A stretch of 64,000 bases of DNA from Thalassolituus alkanivorans. GTDB taxonomy: Bacteria; Pseudomonadota; Gammaproteobacteria; Pseudomonadales; Oceanobacteraceae. Of the stretch, positions 44,275 to 53,906 are shown piece after piece (the stretch's first letter is position 1; the number at the start of each line of letters is the position of its first letter). Location of the stretch: contig NZ_JAJAEL010000011.1 in the NCBI RefSeq assembly GCF_020447205.1, positions 167,132 through 231,131 of the forward strand. Reading direction: 5' to 3'. The position numbers and the translations under genes were made by a program. The notes beneath the pieces are model-generated. The model ran no database searches. It saw only the letters and a list, made by a program, of their open reading frames with translations, and was not told the origin of the DNA.

Positions 44275-45405
44275 TCAATGTCCCTCAACCTGTAAATAAC
44301 TGTTATTGGTCAGGTTCATCTGAATATCCATCGTGCCGATACTCACCGGATTTACAGCGGTGGCCACCTTATCACTGCGCTGCAGGGTAACATCCTGCAT
44401 CAGCATATTTGCCGTTACGCCACTGGCTGCATCAGTATTATCAAAATCAAAAACCAGCCCACGCTGACCATCAACATTCATACGCATGCCTTTGACGCTG
44501 AAGTCGCTTAACAGGCTGATATTTGCTGACATTTCAAATACATTCGGGTTGGGATAAGAGCCATCCACCTCACCGGCGATATACACGTAATCAAAGTGAG
44601 AACCTTGTTTCAGCACAGCATCAAATTCGAGGCCATATTCACTGGCACCCCGGGCATTTTTAATCAACAGATAACCACCGGGAGTCAACACGATATTCCG
44701 TAACGCAGCACTATTAAGAACATCATCACCAACCCGGGCGTTATAGAAATTGATATTGCCACCGGTCGTAGTAGGAAGGCCCATACGTAAACCTTCGCCA
44801 ACTAAGTCGAAGGTAATATCTTTAAGGAAAAGACCCCCACCATTAGGGTCGCGAGGGTCGCTAAAATCGACGGTAGTAGTAAAACGGGCGCCGTCATCTT
44901 CGATATATGTTTCATAAGACATCGAATTAGGAATATCCAGATCCAGCGTCAGGCCATTACCATCAAAGCCGCCGGCATACAGGTAAGTAACCATAGAGTC
45001 GCCAGCGCCTATCTGGAAATTGCCCTGTCCAAAACCACCAAGGGAATATTCATTGATGGCAATGGATCCTATTTCCACCTCAACCGGCAGGTCACGATTG
45101 GTGAACACCAGCGCCTTACGGCCACCAACATCTTTTACTTCAAGATCAACCTGAACCGGCCGGTTGGTTTGGGTGTAAACGCGGATTGGCGACATAGAAA
45201 TACTGCCCACGGTGCCATCTGCACCCAGGCCGTCGTCGTCGATATAAGAAATGGAATCAATACGCGCGTCGTATTCCGACGTATAACGCAACCCCTGAGC
45301 CTGACCTGTCACTTCCGACAGCGAGCTTTCATCCAGCGCTTCAAGCGCAAGAGCAGGTGAACCGGCCATCATTGTGGCCAGGATGAGACAGCACTTTGAT
45401 GCCAT
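44275..45405 (-). CDS. Exported beta-rich protein with DUF6160-like N-terminus (gene 1)
   Basis: A 376-residue protein with a signal peptide (CCLILATMMAGSPALA) and the signature LEALDESSLSEVTGQAQGL. Like gene 2 it consists of short strands and turns (SIAINEYSLGGFGQGNFQIG, NIVLTPGGYLLIKNARGASE). It is the first gene of the operon, with ribosome binding site GGGAGA before the ATG and about 340 bases of AT-rich sequence upstream containing a candidate promoter. Its similarity to gene 2 suggests duplication. Function unknown. Confidence 0.78.
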   Translation of the reverse strand: MASKCCLILATMMAGSPALALEALDESSLSEVTGQAQGLRYTSEYDARIDSISYIDDDGLGADGTVGSISMSPIRVYTQTNRPVQVDLEVKDVGGRKALVFTNRDLPVEVEIGSIAINEYSLGGFGQGNFQIGAGDSMVTYLYAGGFDGNGLTLDLDIPNSMSYETYIEDDGARFTTTVDFSDPRDPNGGGLFLKDITFDLVGEGLRMGLPTTTGGNINFYNARVGDDVLNSAALRNIVLTPGGYLLIKNARGASEYGLEFDAVLKQGSHFDYVYIAGEVDGSYPNPNVFEMSANISLLSDFSVKGMRMNVDGQRGLVFDFDNTDAASGVTANMLMQDVTLQRSDKVATAVNPVSIGTMDIQMNLTNNSYLQVEGH

Positions 45406-45749
45406 CTGACTCTCCCTAATTTTTTATTGTTGTTATACGTACGGACTAGCGGTGATACGAACGTGCAAGATACCAGAACCAAAACAGCCGTTCCACTTAT
45501 ATGCTGGACGATTGTTTTACTTCAAACACGAAAAAATAAGAAAAAAACATTAATATTCAACCACTTAGATAGCAGCTAAACATTATGTAAAGTTCGCAGA
45601 AATTGGCCAGATTGCGTCAATCGGAAGCAGCAAGCTCAGGCGTCAGGCAGGCAGAAAAAAGCATGGGTTACATGGCGCCAGAAAGTGGCCCGAGGCAACA
45701 AATCAGGAGGGGGTTCCGGGCGGATCTGGCCACCCGGAGATCAATAGAA
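45406..45749 (-). promoter_or_regulatory. AT-rich upstream region of the surface operon with candidate promoter
   Basis: No gene is seen in this stretch. On the minus strand TTGAAG (45520-45525), 18 bases and TATAAG (45496-45501) form a plausible sigma-70 promoter about 90 bases before gene 1. The sequence before it is AT-rich, which would suit H-NS-like silencing, but no specific operator could be identified. Confidence 0.4.
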
Positions 45750-46802
45750 TCAGCCCTGCGACAACAGCTCGCGCAAATCCAGAATGGCGGCGTTGGCACG
45801 GGAGATATAAGACGCCATTACCAGAGAGTGGTTGGCAAACAGACCGAAGCCACTGCCATTAAGAATCATCGGTGCCCACAGCGGCTCCTGGGTTGCTTCC
45901 AGCTCACGGATAATCTGCCGCAGGCTGACCAGCGCATTCTTCTTATCCAGCACGTCACGGAAATCCACTTCAATCGCACGCAGGATATGCGACAGCGCCC
46001 AGGCCGTACCGCGCGCTTCATAAAACACATCATCCAGCTGCGTCCATGGGGTTTTCACTTCCTGATCGTAATCCGCCGGCGTTGACTGACTGGCGGCACT
46101 GTCGCCGGCCAGATCGGTGTTCAGACGGCGCTTGCCCACAGAAGCACTCAGGCGCTGCGACAGGCTGCCCAGGCGGGTTTCCACATCAAACAGCCACTGG
46201 CGCAGGTTATCGGCGCGGGCATAAAACTGTGCCGTCGGTTCTTTCGGATCAGCCAGACGGTGCAGGTAGTTATCCAGTGCTTTCAGGCCGCGCTCGTATT
46301 CCGCTTCAGAAGAAGGAACTGCCCAGCTGTTGTTATCAAAGTGCAGCTGTGGCTCCGCCACCGACAGATCCTTATCTTCGGTGGACTGACTTTGCGAGCG
46401 GCTGAAGTCTTTACGCAGGGCACGGGTAAAGTCACGCACCTGAATCAGCACGCCGTATTCCCAGTTAGGGATATTGTCGAGCCACAAGCCCGGTGGGAAA
46501 ACATCATTGCTCAGATAGCCTCCCTGCTTGTTCAGCAGAGCCGCCGTAACTTCCATCAGCGTTGCGGTGGTCGTAAAACCAACCACCGGCTCAACGCCCA
46601 TCGCCTCAGCACGCTGCATAGCGCGCTCGCGCACCGGGAACATATCCGGCTCAGAGCTCCACAGAAATCCCAGAACAATGCATACCAGCAGATACACCAC
46701 CAGCCCCAGCAGTACCGCGCTGCGTACCACACCACCATCAGTCCACCAGTCCTGCAGACGCTCACGCATATCCAGAATTTTGTTCTGCAACTGCCCCTTC
46801 AT
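45750..46802 (-). CDS. DUF2333 family inner-membrane protein
   Basis: A protein of about 350 residues. After a short cytoplasmic N-terminus comes one membrane segment (VVRSAVLLGLVVYLLVCIVLGFLW, about residues 25-48) and then a large periplasmic helical domain that matches DUF2333 (RAEAMGVEPVVGFTTTATLM, QGGYLSNDVFPPGLWLDN). The role of this family is unknown. The start at 46802 is preceded by GGAAG; the open frame to 46904 lacks similarity. Transcribed divergently from the sigma-54 activator gene. Confidence 0.85.
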   Translation of the reverse strand: MKGQLQNKILDMRERLQDWWTDGGVVRSAVLLGLVVYLLVCIVLGFLWSSEPDMFPVRERAMQRAEAMGVEPVVGFTTTATLMEVTAALLNKQGGYLSNDVFPPGLWLDNIPNWEYGVLIQVRDFTRALRKDFSRSQSQSTEDKDLSVAEPQLHFDNNSWAVPSSEAEYERGLKALDNYLHRLADPKEPTAQFYARADNLRQWLFDVETRLGSLSQRLSASVGKRRLNTDLAGDSAASQSTPADYDQEVKTPWTQLDDVFYEARGTAWALSHILRAIEVDFRDVLDKKNALVSLRQIIRELEATQEPLWAPMILNGSGFGLFANHSLVMASYISRANAAILDLRELLSQG

Positions 46803-46952
46803 ATCTTCCTTTCCTTTGTCTGTATCGCAAAAAACAGCAGCAAGCCTACCCGCCACCGCCCGTTCGGACAAGCTGCACACAGCTGATATACTGCGGCAAC
46901 TCAATTAGTCTGTACCGCTTTGGCGGTTAACCCTGTCAGCCGAGGCCAGGCC

Positions 46953-48416
46953 ATGTCCGCCAGTCAGAATTCCCCAGCCCAGAGCCACAGCGCACTCAGC
47001 CACAGCGAACTGAGCCATCGCTATCAGCGTATTCTTGAGGCGATGTCTGAAGGTGTCTACGGCCTTAACGCTGCAGGCCACGCGACTTTTGTAAACCCGG
47101 CGGCCGAACGTCTGACCGGCTGGAGCCAGGCCGAAATCGAAGGCCAGAGTATCCACCGCTTTCATCATCACAGCCATGTGGATGGCCGCCATTATCCGCA
47201 GGAAGATTGCCCGATTTACCAGACCCTGCAGACCGGCATCACCGCCTACAGCGATCAGGAAGTCTTCTGGCGCAAAGATGGCAGCTGGTTTCCGGTGGAA
47301 TATTCCAGCACAGCCATCATCGACAATGGGGTTATCACCGGCGCCGTGGTGGTGTTCAAAGACATCAGTGAACGCCTGCAACATCAGCGCTCACTGCAGG
47401 CTGCCCTTGATCAGGTAGGTCAGCTGCAGCGCCAGCTGCAGGCCGAAAACCAGTACCTGCAACAGGAGCTGCGTGATCAGCAGGGCGAATCGGAACTGCT
47501 CGGCCAGAGCGATGGTATGCTGCAGCTGCAGCACAGCATTCGTCAGGTCGCGCCTACCCCCAGCTGCGTGCTGATTCTGGGCGAAAGCGGCAGTGGTAAA
47601 GAACTCGTCGCACGCAGTCTGCATCAGCAAAGCCCGCGTGCAGCCAAACCCATGGTGCGGGTGAACTGCGGTGCCATGGCCGAAAACCTGCTCGAGAGTG
47701 AACTGTTCGGCCACGAACGCGGTGCCTTTACCGGCGCCCACCAGCGCCGTATCGGCCGCTTTGAACAGGCCGACGGCAGCACTCTGTTTCTCGATGAAAT
47801 CGGTGAATTATCCGCCGCCGCTCAGGTAAAACTCCTGCGCGTGCTGCAGGAGGGTGAAATCCAGCGTCTGGGCAGCCAGCACACCATTAAGGTAGATGTC
47901 CGTATCATTGCCGCCACCCACCGCGATCTGGCTGCCATGGTACAGAGTGGTCAGTTCCGCTCCGACCTGTATTTCCGCCTCAATGTCTTCCCTTTGCACG
48001 TACCGCCTCTGCGTGAACGCCAGGCTGATATCCCGCTGCTGGCCACCCACCTGCTGCAGCGGCTGGCCAGCCGTCTGAACCGCAAGGCGCCGGCCCTGCA
48101 ACCGGCACAACTGCGCCAGCTGATGAACCATCCCTGGCCGGGTAACGTGCGCGAGCTGGCCAACGTGCTCGAGCACGGCCTGATTCTCAGCAGCGACCAG
48201 CTGCAACTGCCGCTGTTACAGAGCATGACCAGCCTGCAGGACCACAACGGGCAGGAGACAAAGCCACTCCCTCTGCAGGAAGCCGAGAAGCAGCATATCC
48301 TGCGCGCCCTGAACTATTGTGGCGGTATGATCGGTGGCGATAAGGGCACCGCGAGACTGCTGGGCCTGCCGGTTTCCACCCTGCGCTCACGCATGAAAAA
48401 GCTGGGCTTACTGTAA
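46953..48416 (+). CDS. PAS-domain sigma-54-dependent transcriptional activator
   Basis: A protein of about 487 residues. A PAS domain ([20 protein letters not shown] to [13 protein letters not shown], about residues 25-145) is joined by a coiled coil to an AAA+ domain with Walker A GESGSGKE, the sigma-54-contact loop GAFTGA and Walker [11 protein letters not shown] Fis-type helix-turn-helix ends the protein ([20 protein letters not shown]). It activates sigma-54 promoters in response to a ligand or redox signal. The ATG at 46953 has GAGG before it; an upstream TTG at 46920 has no such site. Possible targets in the window include ccoG downstream and the sigma-54 promoter at 59.7 kb; neither link is shown. 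Confidence 0.9.
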   Translation: MSASQNSPAQSHSALSHSELSHRYQRILEAMSEGVYGLNAAGHATFVNPAAERLTGWSQAEIEGQSIHRFHHHSHVDGRHYPQEDCPIYQTLQTGITAYSDQEVFWRKDGSWFPVEYSSTAIIDNGVITGAVVVFKDISERLQHQRSLQAALDQVGQLQRQLQAENQYLQQELRDQQGESELLGQSDGMLQLQHSIRQVAPTPSCVLILGESGSGKELVARSLHQQSPRAAKPMVRVNCGAMAENLLESELFGHERGAFTGAHQRRIGRFEQADGSTLFLDEIGELSAAAQVKLLRVLQEGEIQRLGSQHTIKVDVRIIAATHRDLAAMVQSGQFRSDLYFRLNVFPLHVPPLRERQADIPLLATHLLQRLASRLNRKAPALQPAQLRQLMNHPWPGNVRELANVLEHGLILSSDQLQLPLLQSMTSLQDHNGQETKPLPLQEAEKQHILRALNYCGGMIGGDKGTARLLGLPVSTLRSRMKKLGLL

Positions 48417-48566
48417 CAAGAAGCGACATATCGCACAAAACCATATATCGACTCCGGATATCGTTTTCGTATCTGAGGTAATGACCAGAACCCCAGTATT
48501 TATGCGCCCTGAATAACTGGTACGCCGGTTGCCATAGGAGCCTGTCAAAGATTTTCACAGGTTCTG

Positions 48567-49973
48567 ATGGTTATGATCCCCCGCATTCCCCTGCTCTCCG
48601 CCTTGTTCACCGCCGCCCGCCGCCGCCACGACAACCGTATCCCCCTCCATATGATTGACGAGCCGCCACACCGGGTGCGTCTGGCCAGCGGCCTGTTCCG
48701 CAACTGGCGCCGTGCTGTTGGCTGGCCGCTGCTGGCAGTGTTCTTTATCACCCCATGGCTCAGCTGGCAGGGCAAACCTGCGGTGTTTTTTGACCTCAAT
48801 GCTCAGCAGTTTCATATCGGCGGCTGGCTCCTGTGGTCGGAAGATCTGTTGCTGCTCAGTGGTCTGCTGATCGGCAGTGCCTTCGCCCTGTTTTTTGTTG
48901 CCATGTACGCCGGCCGCCTGTGGTGTGGCTTCAGCTGTCCGCAGACGGTGTGGACCTTTATGTTTATCTGGCTGGAAGAGAAAATCGAAGGCTCACGCCA
49001 GATGCGCCGCAAGCTGGATCAGGGTAAAGGGACCCGCCAGCAGAAGGTTCGCAGGGCACTGAAGTTTGTTGCCTGGGGATTGCTCAGTCTGGCGACCGCC
49101 ATAACCATCATTGCCTACTTCTACCCGCTGGCGCAGTGGTGGAGTGATGTTATCCAGGGAGATATCAGCAGCGTTGCTATGTTCTGGCTGATCCTGATCA
49201 GCACCCTCACCTTTCTCAACGCCGGCTGGCTGCGTGAATCGGTCTGCACCCATATGTGCCCCTATTCCCGCTTTCAGTCGGTGATGTTCGATAACCAGAC
49301 CCGCACCGTACGCTACGACAGCGCGCGTGGCGAACCCCGGGGTAAGCACAACCCTGACAATACCAACAGCGGCGGCGATTGCATCGACTGCGGTCTGTGT
49401 GTGCAGGTCTGCCCGACCAATATTGATATCCGTGACGGTCTGCAGATTGCCTGTATCGACTGCGGTGCCTGCATCGATGCCTGTGACAAAGTAATGCTGC
49501 AAACCGGTCGTGCCACCGGCCTGATCACCTATCAGCCAGAGCAACAGCTGAGCCCGCTGCAACGCTGGCGTCTGTGGGGTTATGGCGCACTGGCACTCAG
49601 TGCCTTTGCCGTCATTCTGGTCACAACCTTGCAGCAACCTCCACTGAGTGCCAGCCTGGAGCGCGACCGCCTGGCTCTGTACCAGCTGACACCGGACGAC
49701 ACCCTTATCAACCGCTACACCCTGAAGCTGCACAACCGCAGCCAAGACGCTATGCAGCTGACGGTTTACGATCAGCAGCAGATCCTGTTGCACACCACCC
49801 TCAGCGCCGGTCAGCGCGCCGCCCACAGTCTGGATATCGAACGCACCACCGACACCCCAAGCCAGGCGCTGGAGTTACGTATTGAAGACCAGCGCAGCGG
49901 CTATCAGCAGGAACTGCCAGCGCGCTTTACCAACCCCAGAGTGCGTACCACCAGCCTCGCGGCAAACAATTAA
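48567..49973 (+). CDS. ccoG: Cytochrome c oxidase accessory protein CcoG (RdxA/FixG)
   Basis: A 468-residue membrane protein with five to six membrane segments and two 4Fe-4S ferredoxin motifs (CIDCGLCVQVCP and CIDCGACIDACD, about residues 271-320). Other conserved motifs are WCGFSCPQTVWT and CTHMCPYSRFQS. CcoG helps to assemble cbb3-type cytochrome oxidase, reducing Cu(II) for insertion. The C-terminal periplasmic immunoglobulin-like domain is complete. It follows the sigma-54 activator by 150 bases on the same strand. ccoNOPQ genes are not in the window. Confidence 0.93.
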   Translation: MVMIPRIPLLSALFTAARRRHDNRIPLHMIDEPPHRVRLASGLFRNWRRAVGWPLLAVFFITPWLSWQGKPAVFFDLNAQQFHIGGWLLWSEDLLLLSGLLIGSAFALFFVAMYAGRLWCGFSCPQTVWTFMFIWLEEKIEGSRQMRRKLDQGKGTRQQKVRRALKFVAWGLLSLATAITIIAYFYPLAQWWSDVIQGDISSVAMFWLILISTLTFLNAGWLRESVCTHMCPYSRFQSVMFDNQTRTVRYDSARGEPRGKHNPDNTNSGGDCIDCGLCVQVCPTNIDIRDGLQIACIDCGACIDACDKVMLQTGRATGLITYQPEQQLSPLQRWRLWGYGALALSAFAVILVTTLQQPPLSASLERDRLALYQLTPDDTLINRYTLKLHNRSQDAMQLTVYDQQQILLHTTLSAGQRAAHSLDIERTTDTPSQALELRIEDQRSGYQQELPARFTNPRVRTTSLAANN

Positions 49974-49992
49974 GGGCCCGATCAACGCCCAC

Positions 49993-50030
49993 AAAAAAGC
50001 CCGTATGGAGTTCCATACGGGCTTTTTTTA
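49993..50030. terminator. Bidirectional intrinsic terminator
   Basis: Arms AAAGCCCGTATGGA/TCCATACGGGCTTT, with A and T runs outside, between the convergent ccoG and fadL genes. Very stable. Confidence 0.93.
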
Positions 50031-50050
50031 AGACCGGTTAAAAGCGTCTG

Positions 50051-51535
50051 TTACATACGATAGTTCGCCTGGAAAGACAGACCCAGTGCATTCACGTCGA
50101 ATTCACCTTTCAGGTTGTCGGCGCCTTTCTGCTCATCGTCCAGATCGTAGTTGTACTCGTCGATCTTGGATTTATCGATAAACAGGTACGCCACGGCCGC
50201 ATCAAAGCTCCAGCTGTCGTTCAGGTTGTAGGTGGCACCTGCAGTCAGCCACTGACGGTCGTTATCCGGTACACGCGCAGTACGGTGCTCGTCCTTAACC
50301 GGTGAAGCGTCAAAGGCGTAACCGGTACGCAGCGTCCAGTCCTGATTCAGGCTGTACTCAGCACCCACAGAGTAAGACCAGGTGTCATGCCATTTTTCAA
50401 CGATATGGCCAACGTAGTTCTCACCCAGACCACTCAGGTCATCGATGATGCCGGACTTGGTCGCGATCACATCGAAGTATTTGAACGAAGACCAGTCAGT
50501 CCAGGTGGCACCGGCCAGCAACTGCAGACGGTCATCCAGCTTATGCGCGATGCTGAAGGTCGCAGAACGCGGGCCGGTCAGAGGTACACGGGAGTCCTGC
50601 TTATCGACTTTACCGGTGTATGTGTTGGCCGGATTGTAACTGCCAGTTGCTGCGGCAATAGCTGCATCCGCCAGAACAATACCGTTGTCATCCGGATCCA
50701 GTAGTGGATGACCTTTCAGGTCTGCATTGTAAACTTCAACGCCATTAGACTGCTTAAACTCAGACTTACCTTCCAGATCAAAGTCGATCTCAGAGCGGTA
50801 AGCAAAGCCCAGTGTGGTCGACTGGCTGGCATCCCACATGACACCGAAGTTCCAGCCATAACCGATATCATCGCCTTTGACTTCAAACTTGTTTTCGTAA
50901 CCTTTGTACTGAGGATCGGTAGCACCAGGAGCGCCATAAGGAATTAGATCCAGTTCTTTGCTCAGCAGACCCTGAGCGTAAACAATATCAATACCCACAC
51001 CGAATGACAGGGTATCGCTCAGCTGATAAGAGAAGGTTGGCTGAATATCAATGGCAGACAGCTGAGTCTCATCGGCAAAACCGCCGGCCAGAGAGCCGCT
51101 TTTGTAATCCGTTGCGGTACCGAACGGCGCGAAAATGCCCAGGCCCACGGCCGCTTTGTCATCCAGCTTGTGCACGATATAGCCAAACGGAATGACTTTA
51201 TCCGGCATAAAATCGCCACCGTCGTTATACACACCGGCTTCAGCAGTATCGCTGGTCACCAAACCAGTCGGGTTGGTGCGTACACCTTCAAAGCTGCCTT
51301 CCAGCTGCAGATAAGTAAAACCAAAGCTGGCCTGGGAGCGCTCAAGACGGCTCATACCGGCCGGGTTAAAGAACACCACAGAAGCATCGTTGGCAACCGC
51401 TGCGCTACCGGCAAAGGCACGGCCGGCGCCACTGGCGCTTTGCTCATTAATTTTAAAACCGGAAGCCTGAACACCGGCGCTGAACAGGGAAGCTGCCGCT
51501 ACGGCAACCGCCAGAACGGATGGTTTATTGAACAT
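50051..51535 (-). CDS. fadL: FadL family long-chain fatty acid outer-membrane transporter
   Basis: A 494-residue porin-like protein: signal peptide ending VQASG, the NPA-type hatch motif (VVFFNPAGMSRLERSQ, about residues 54-69), GFKINEQSASGAGRA at the mature N-terminus and a C-terminal aromatic-ending beta strand (LGLSFQANYRM). FadL proteins import long-chain fatty acids and other hydrophobic compounds, for example alkanes in marine oil degraders. Length is somewhat above E. coli FadL (446). An operator-like palindrome lies about 190 bases upstream. Confidence 0.93.
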   Translation of the reverse strand: MFNKPSVLAVAVAAASLFSAGVQASGFKINEQSASGAGRAFAGSAAVANDASVVFFNPAGMSRLERSQASFGFTYLQLEGSFEGVRTNPTGLVTSDTAEAGVYNDGGDFMPDKVIPFGYIVHKLDDKAAVGLGIFAPFGTATDYKSGSLAGGFADETQLSAIDIQPTFSYQLSDTLSFGVGIDIVYAQGLLSKELDLIPYGAPGATDPQYKGYENKFEVKGDDIGYGWNFGVMWDASQSTTLGFAYRSEIDFDLEGKSEFKQSNGVEVYNADLKGHPLLDPDDNGIVLADAAIAAATGSYNPANTYTGKVDKQDSRVPLTGPRSATFSIAHKLDDRLQLLAGATWTDWSSFKYFDVIATKSGIIDDLSGLGENYVGHIVEKWHDTWSYSVGAEYSLNQDWTLRTGYAFDASPVKDEHRTARVPDNDRQWLTAGATYNLNDSWSFDAAVAYLFIDKSKIDEYNYDLDDEQKGADNLKGEFDVNALGLSFQANYRM

Positions 51536-51879
51536 CTGAACACCTTGCTGAAACGCTATGTGAACCGCCCGGTCAGGAGGACCCCACAGGCGGAATAACC
51601 GACGGATTTATTACTGTTCGTCGAATGCGGCGGCAGTATGCCAGCACAAAAACGGCCAATTTGTATCAGTTAGTAATCATTGGGTAACTTATTGAAACAA
51701 ATTAGGCTTCAAATGACTTTTTTGAACATCCATGTTCAGTATTGAAAAAAACACCACGGAACCTGTGCGCCATTGCAGGGTCGGCGCAACGCCAACACAA
51801 GCTCTGCACAAAATCATGGCGGGGTCGTATGCGCGAACCGACCACAGGTATACTGCCGCTTTTGCCGGAATAATCAGTC
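51536..51879. promoter_or_regulatory. Divergent intergenic region between fadL and trmO, with palindrome
   Basis: No gene is seen. A perfect inverted repeat GAACAT-CC-ATGTTC lies at 51724-51737 in the AT-rich part, a good candidate operator for a fatty-acid-responsive or other TetR/GntR-type regulator of fadL. A TATACT -10-like box for trmO is near 51850. Confidence 0.42.
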
Positions 51880-52620
51880 ATGAGCTCAGCAGCTATACAT
51901 TCTGCAATCGGCCCCACCAGCGTGCAGCCCGTCGCCATTGCACGTACACCGTTTGCCGAAAAATTTGCCATACCGCGCCAGCCACAACTGGCATCGGCTG
52001 CACGGGCGGTGATTGAACTGCTGCCTCCTTACAATCAGCCGGAGGCCCTGTTTGGGCTGGAGCAGGTCAGCCATATCTGGCTGCTGTTTCAGTTCCATCA
52101 GGCACCGGCCGATGATCCTGCAGCACCGCGGCTGCGGGTACGGCCACCGCGTCTGGGCGGCAACGAGAAACTGGGCGTATTCGCCACGCGCAGCACCCAC
52201 CGCCCCAACGGTATTGGCCAGTCAGTGGTCAGGCTGGAAAAAGTGGAAGGCACGCGATTGTGGGTATCCGGTGTCGATCTGCTCGACGGCACGCCAATCA
52301 TCGATATCAAACCCTATGTGCCCTACGCCGACAGCATCGCAGACGCCGACAATGGCATCGCCAGTGAGGCACCGGCCACCATCAGCGTCAGCTGGCAGCC
52401 AGAGGCTTTAGCGGCAGCACAGCAACAGGCACAAAGACTGGGGGAAGACGTGGCAGCACTGATTGAACAGTGCCTGGCTCAGGACCCCAAACCGGCCTAT
52501 CAGCAGCCCGATCCGGAGCGTCGTTATGGTGTGCGGTTCTGGGATATTAATGTGGTCTGGCATTACCCGCAAAGCGGCGGGATTTGTGTTCTGTCGGTTG
52601 AGACTGACGGAGCCGTATAA
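51880..52620 (+). CDS. trmO: tRNA (N6-threonylcarbamoyladenosine37-N6)-methyltransferase TrmO
   Basis: A 246-residue TsaA/TrmO protein. The N-terminal domain carries the SAM-binding and fold motifs VAIARTPFAEKFAIPRQP, VFATRSTHRPNGIGQSVVRL and LDGTPIIDIKPYVPYADS; the smaller C-terminal domain (residues 175-246) is complete. TrmO methylates t6A37 in threonine tRNAs and improves decoding. It is followed by a convergent Tpm-like gene. Length matches characterised TrmO (about 235). Confidence 0.93.
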   Translation: MSSAAIHSAIGPTSVQPVAIARTPFAEKFAIPRQPQLASAARAVIELLPPYNQPEALFGLEQVSHIWLLFQFHQAPADDPAAPRLRVRPPRLGGNEKLGVFATRSTHRPNGIGQSVVRLEKVEGTRLWVSGVDLLDGTPIIDIKPYVPYADSIADADNGIASEAPATISVSWQPEALAAAQQQAQRLGEDVAALIEQCLAQDPKPAYQQPDPERRYGVRFWDINVVWHYPQSGGICVLSVETDGAV

Positions 52621-52647
52621 GCACCGCCACAGCGCCGACATCCGCAC

Positions 52648-53322
52648 TCAGCGTAAAAAATACAGCCGCTGTTTAAAAGATGTCAGGCCACGGGCCTTAA
52701 AACGTGGCTCCTGTTCAATCAGTTCACGCTCATCGGCCAGGTTCAGCGTATACAACGCATCGTAGTGAGCATGTACTTCGGCGTCACTGAGGGCAAACGG
52801 CGGGCCGTCCATCTGACTCTGATCATAATCGAGGGTCACCAGCATCTGCGGTGCGCCATTACTGATGCTGTGCAGGTGCTGGCTGTATTGCCGGCGCATG
52901 CTTTCCGGTAACGCCACCAGCGCCGCACGGTCATACACCGCATCAATATCGCCACCCAGTTCGCGCTGCAGTAATTCCCGGCTGACGTTAAAGAAATCAC
53001 CGGCAATCAGTAAGACGCCGTCGCCACGATAAAACACCTGCTCACCTTCACGGCTTTTATTAATGGCGATCTTCAGCTCCGCAGTCAGCTGAGCGGCCAG
53101 TTCGTCCAGCGCAATTTCACTCAGCTCAATGCCAACCACGCTGTAACCGGCTTCACGCAACCAGAACAGATCCAGAGTTTTTCCACACAGCGGCAACAGC
53201 ACTTTGCTGCCTGCGGCCAGATGCATATCCGGCCAGTATTTCAGCAGCACTTTATTCACCTCGTCGAGATGAAAACCAATCTCTTTTTTTGACCATTTGT
53301 CGTGCCAGAATTCGCTGTGCAT
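52648..53322 (-). CDS. tpm: Thiopurine S-methyltransferase family protein (Tpm-like)
   Basis: A protein of about 224 residues starting MHSEFWHDKWSKKEIGFHLD, the typical bacterial Tpm N-terminus. SAM-binding motifs follow: VLLPLCGKTLDLFWLREAG and VVGIELSE, then IDAVYDRAALVALP. Bacterial Tpm proteins methylate selenium and tellurium oxyanions and thiols. The start at 53322 is preceded by GGGG at a suitable distance; the open frame to 53367 is not conserved. Confidence 0.92.
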   Translation of the reverse strand: MHSEFWHDKWSKKEIGFHLDEVNKVLLKYWPDMHLAAGSKVLLPLCGKTLDLFWLREAGYSVVGIELSEIALDELAAQLTAELKIAINKSREGEQVFYRGDGVLLIAGDFFNVSRELLQRELGGDIDAVYDRAALVALPESMRRQYSQHLHSISNGAPQMLVTLDYDQSQMDGPPFALSDAEVHAHYDALYTLNLADERELIEQEPRFKARGLTSFKQRLYFLR

Positions 53323-53432
53323 AAATACCCCATCTGCCAATCTCAACACGCCGACAATGCGACGCAAAGGTTGTTTATAACCGATCAGACATACTTATTC
53401 CAATCCGACTCTGGTCGCCTCTGCCGGTCTGC

Positions 53433-53789
53433 CTATTCCGCAGCTTTATCCGACCAGACCGCCAGCTCATTGCCACCGGGCTCAGAAAAATGGAAACGCC
53501 GGCCACCGGGAAAGCTGAATACCGCCTTTGTTATTTGCCCGCCAGCCGCTTCCACCCGTGCCAGACAGTTTTCCAGCTCCGCAGAATAAAACACCAATAA
53601 TGCACCGGCCGCCGGAGTTTTATCCCGGTCCAGATAAAAACCGCCGTCGAGCCCGGCTTCGCCAGCAAAGAACGCACTGTACTCCGGGCCATAGTCCTGA
53701 AATGTCCAGCCAAAAACCTGCTGAAAAAAGGTTTTACTGGCCGCCAGATCGCAGCTGGAAAACTCAACGTAATTTAATTTTTCCTGCAT
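53433..53789 (-). CDS. Glyoxalase/bleomycin-resistance/dioxygenase family (VOC) protein
   Basis: A 118-residue VOC-fold protein with the two beta-alpha-beta-beta-beta modules: LNYVEFSSCDLAASKTFFQQ at the N-terminus and the second module around VEAAGGQITKAVFSFPGGRR to FHFSEPGGNELAVWS. The Glu and His of the metal site are at expected places. Similar small proteins act as antibiotic-binding or lactoylglutathione-type enzymes; the substrate is unknown. Confidence 0.85.
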   Translation of the reverse strand: MQEKLNYVEFSSCDLAASKTFFQQVFGWTFQDYGPEYSAFFAGEAGLDGGFYLDRDKTPAAGALLVFYSAELENCLARVEAAGGQITKAVFSFPGGRRFHFSEPGGNELAVWSDKAAE

Positions 53790-53862
53790 ATATACTCCCT
53801 GTATCAGATACTGTCTGACTGTGAATAAAGTCCATCAACATAGCCTGAATAACGGCCACAAA

Positions 53863-53887
53863 AAAGCCGGAATAAATCCGGCTTTTG
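53863..53887. terminator. Bidirectional intrinsic terminator
   Basis: Arms AAAAGCCGGA/TCCGGCTTTT around ATAAA, placed after the stop of the PhnA-like gene on the minus strand. Confidence 0.83.
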
Positions 53888-53906
53888 AAACGATCCATTT
53901 CCTGAC

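Noticed and set aside
48417..48566. FNR/Anr site before ccoG
   Set aside because: ccoG genes are often FNR-controlled, so I looked for TTGAT-N4-ATCAA; no acceptable match is present.
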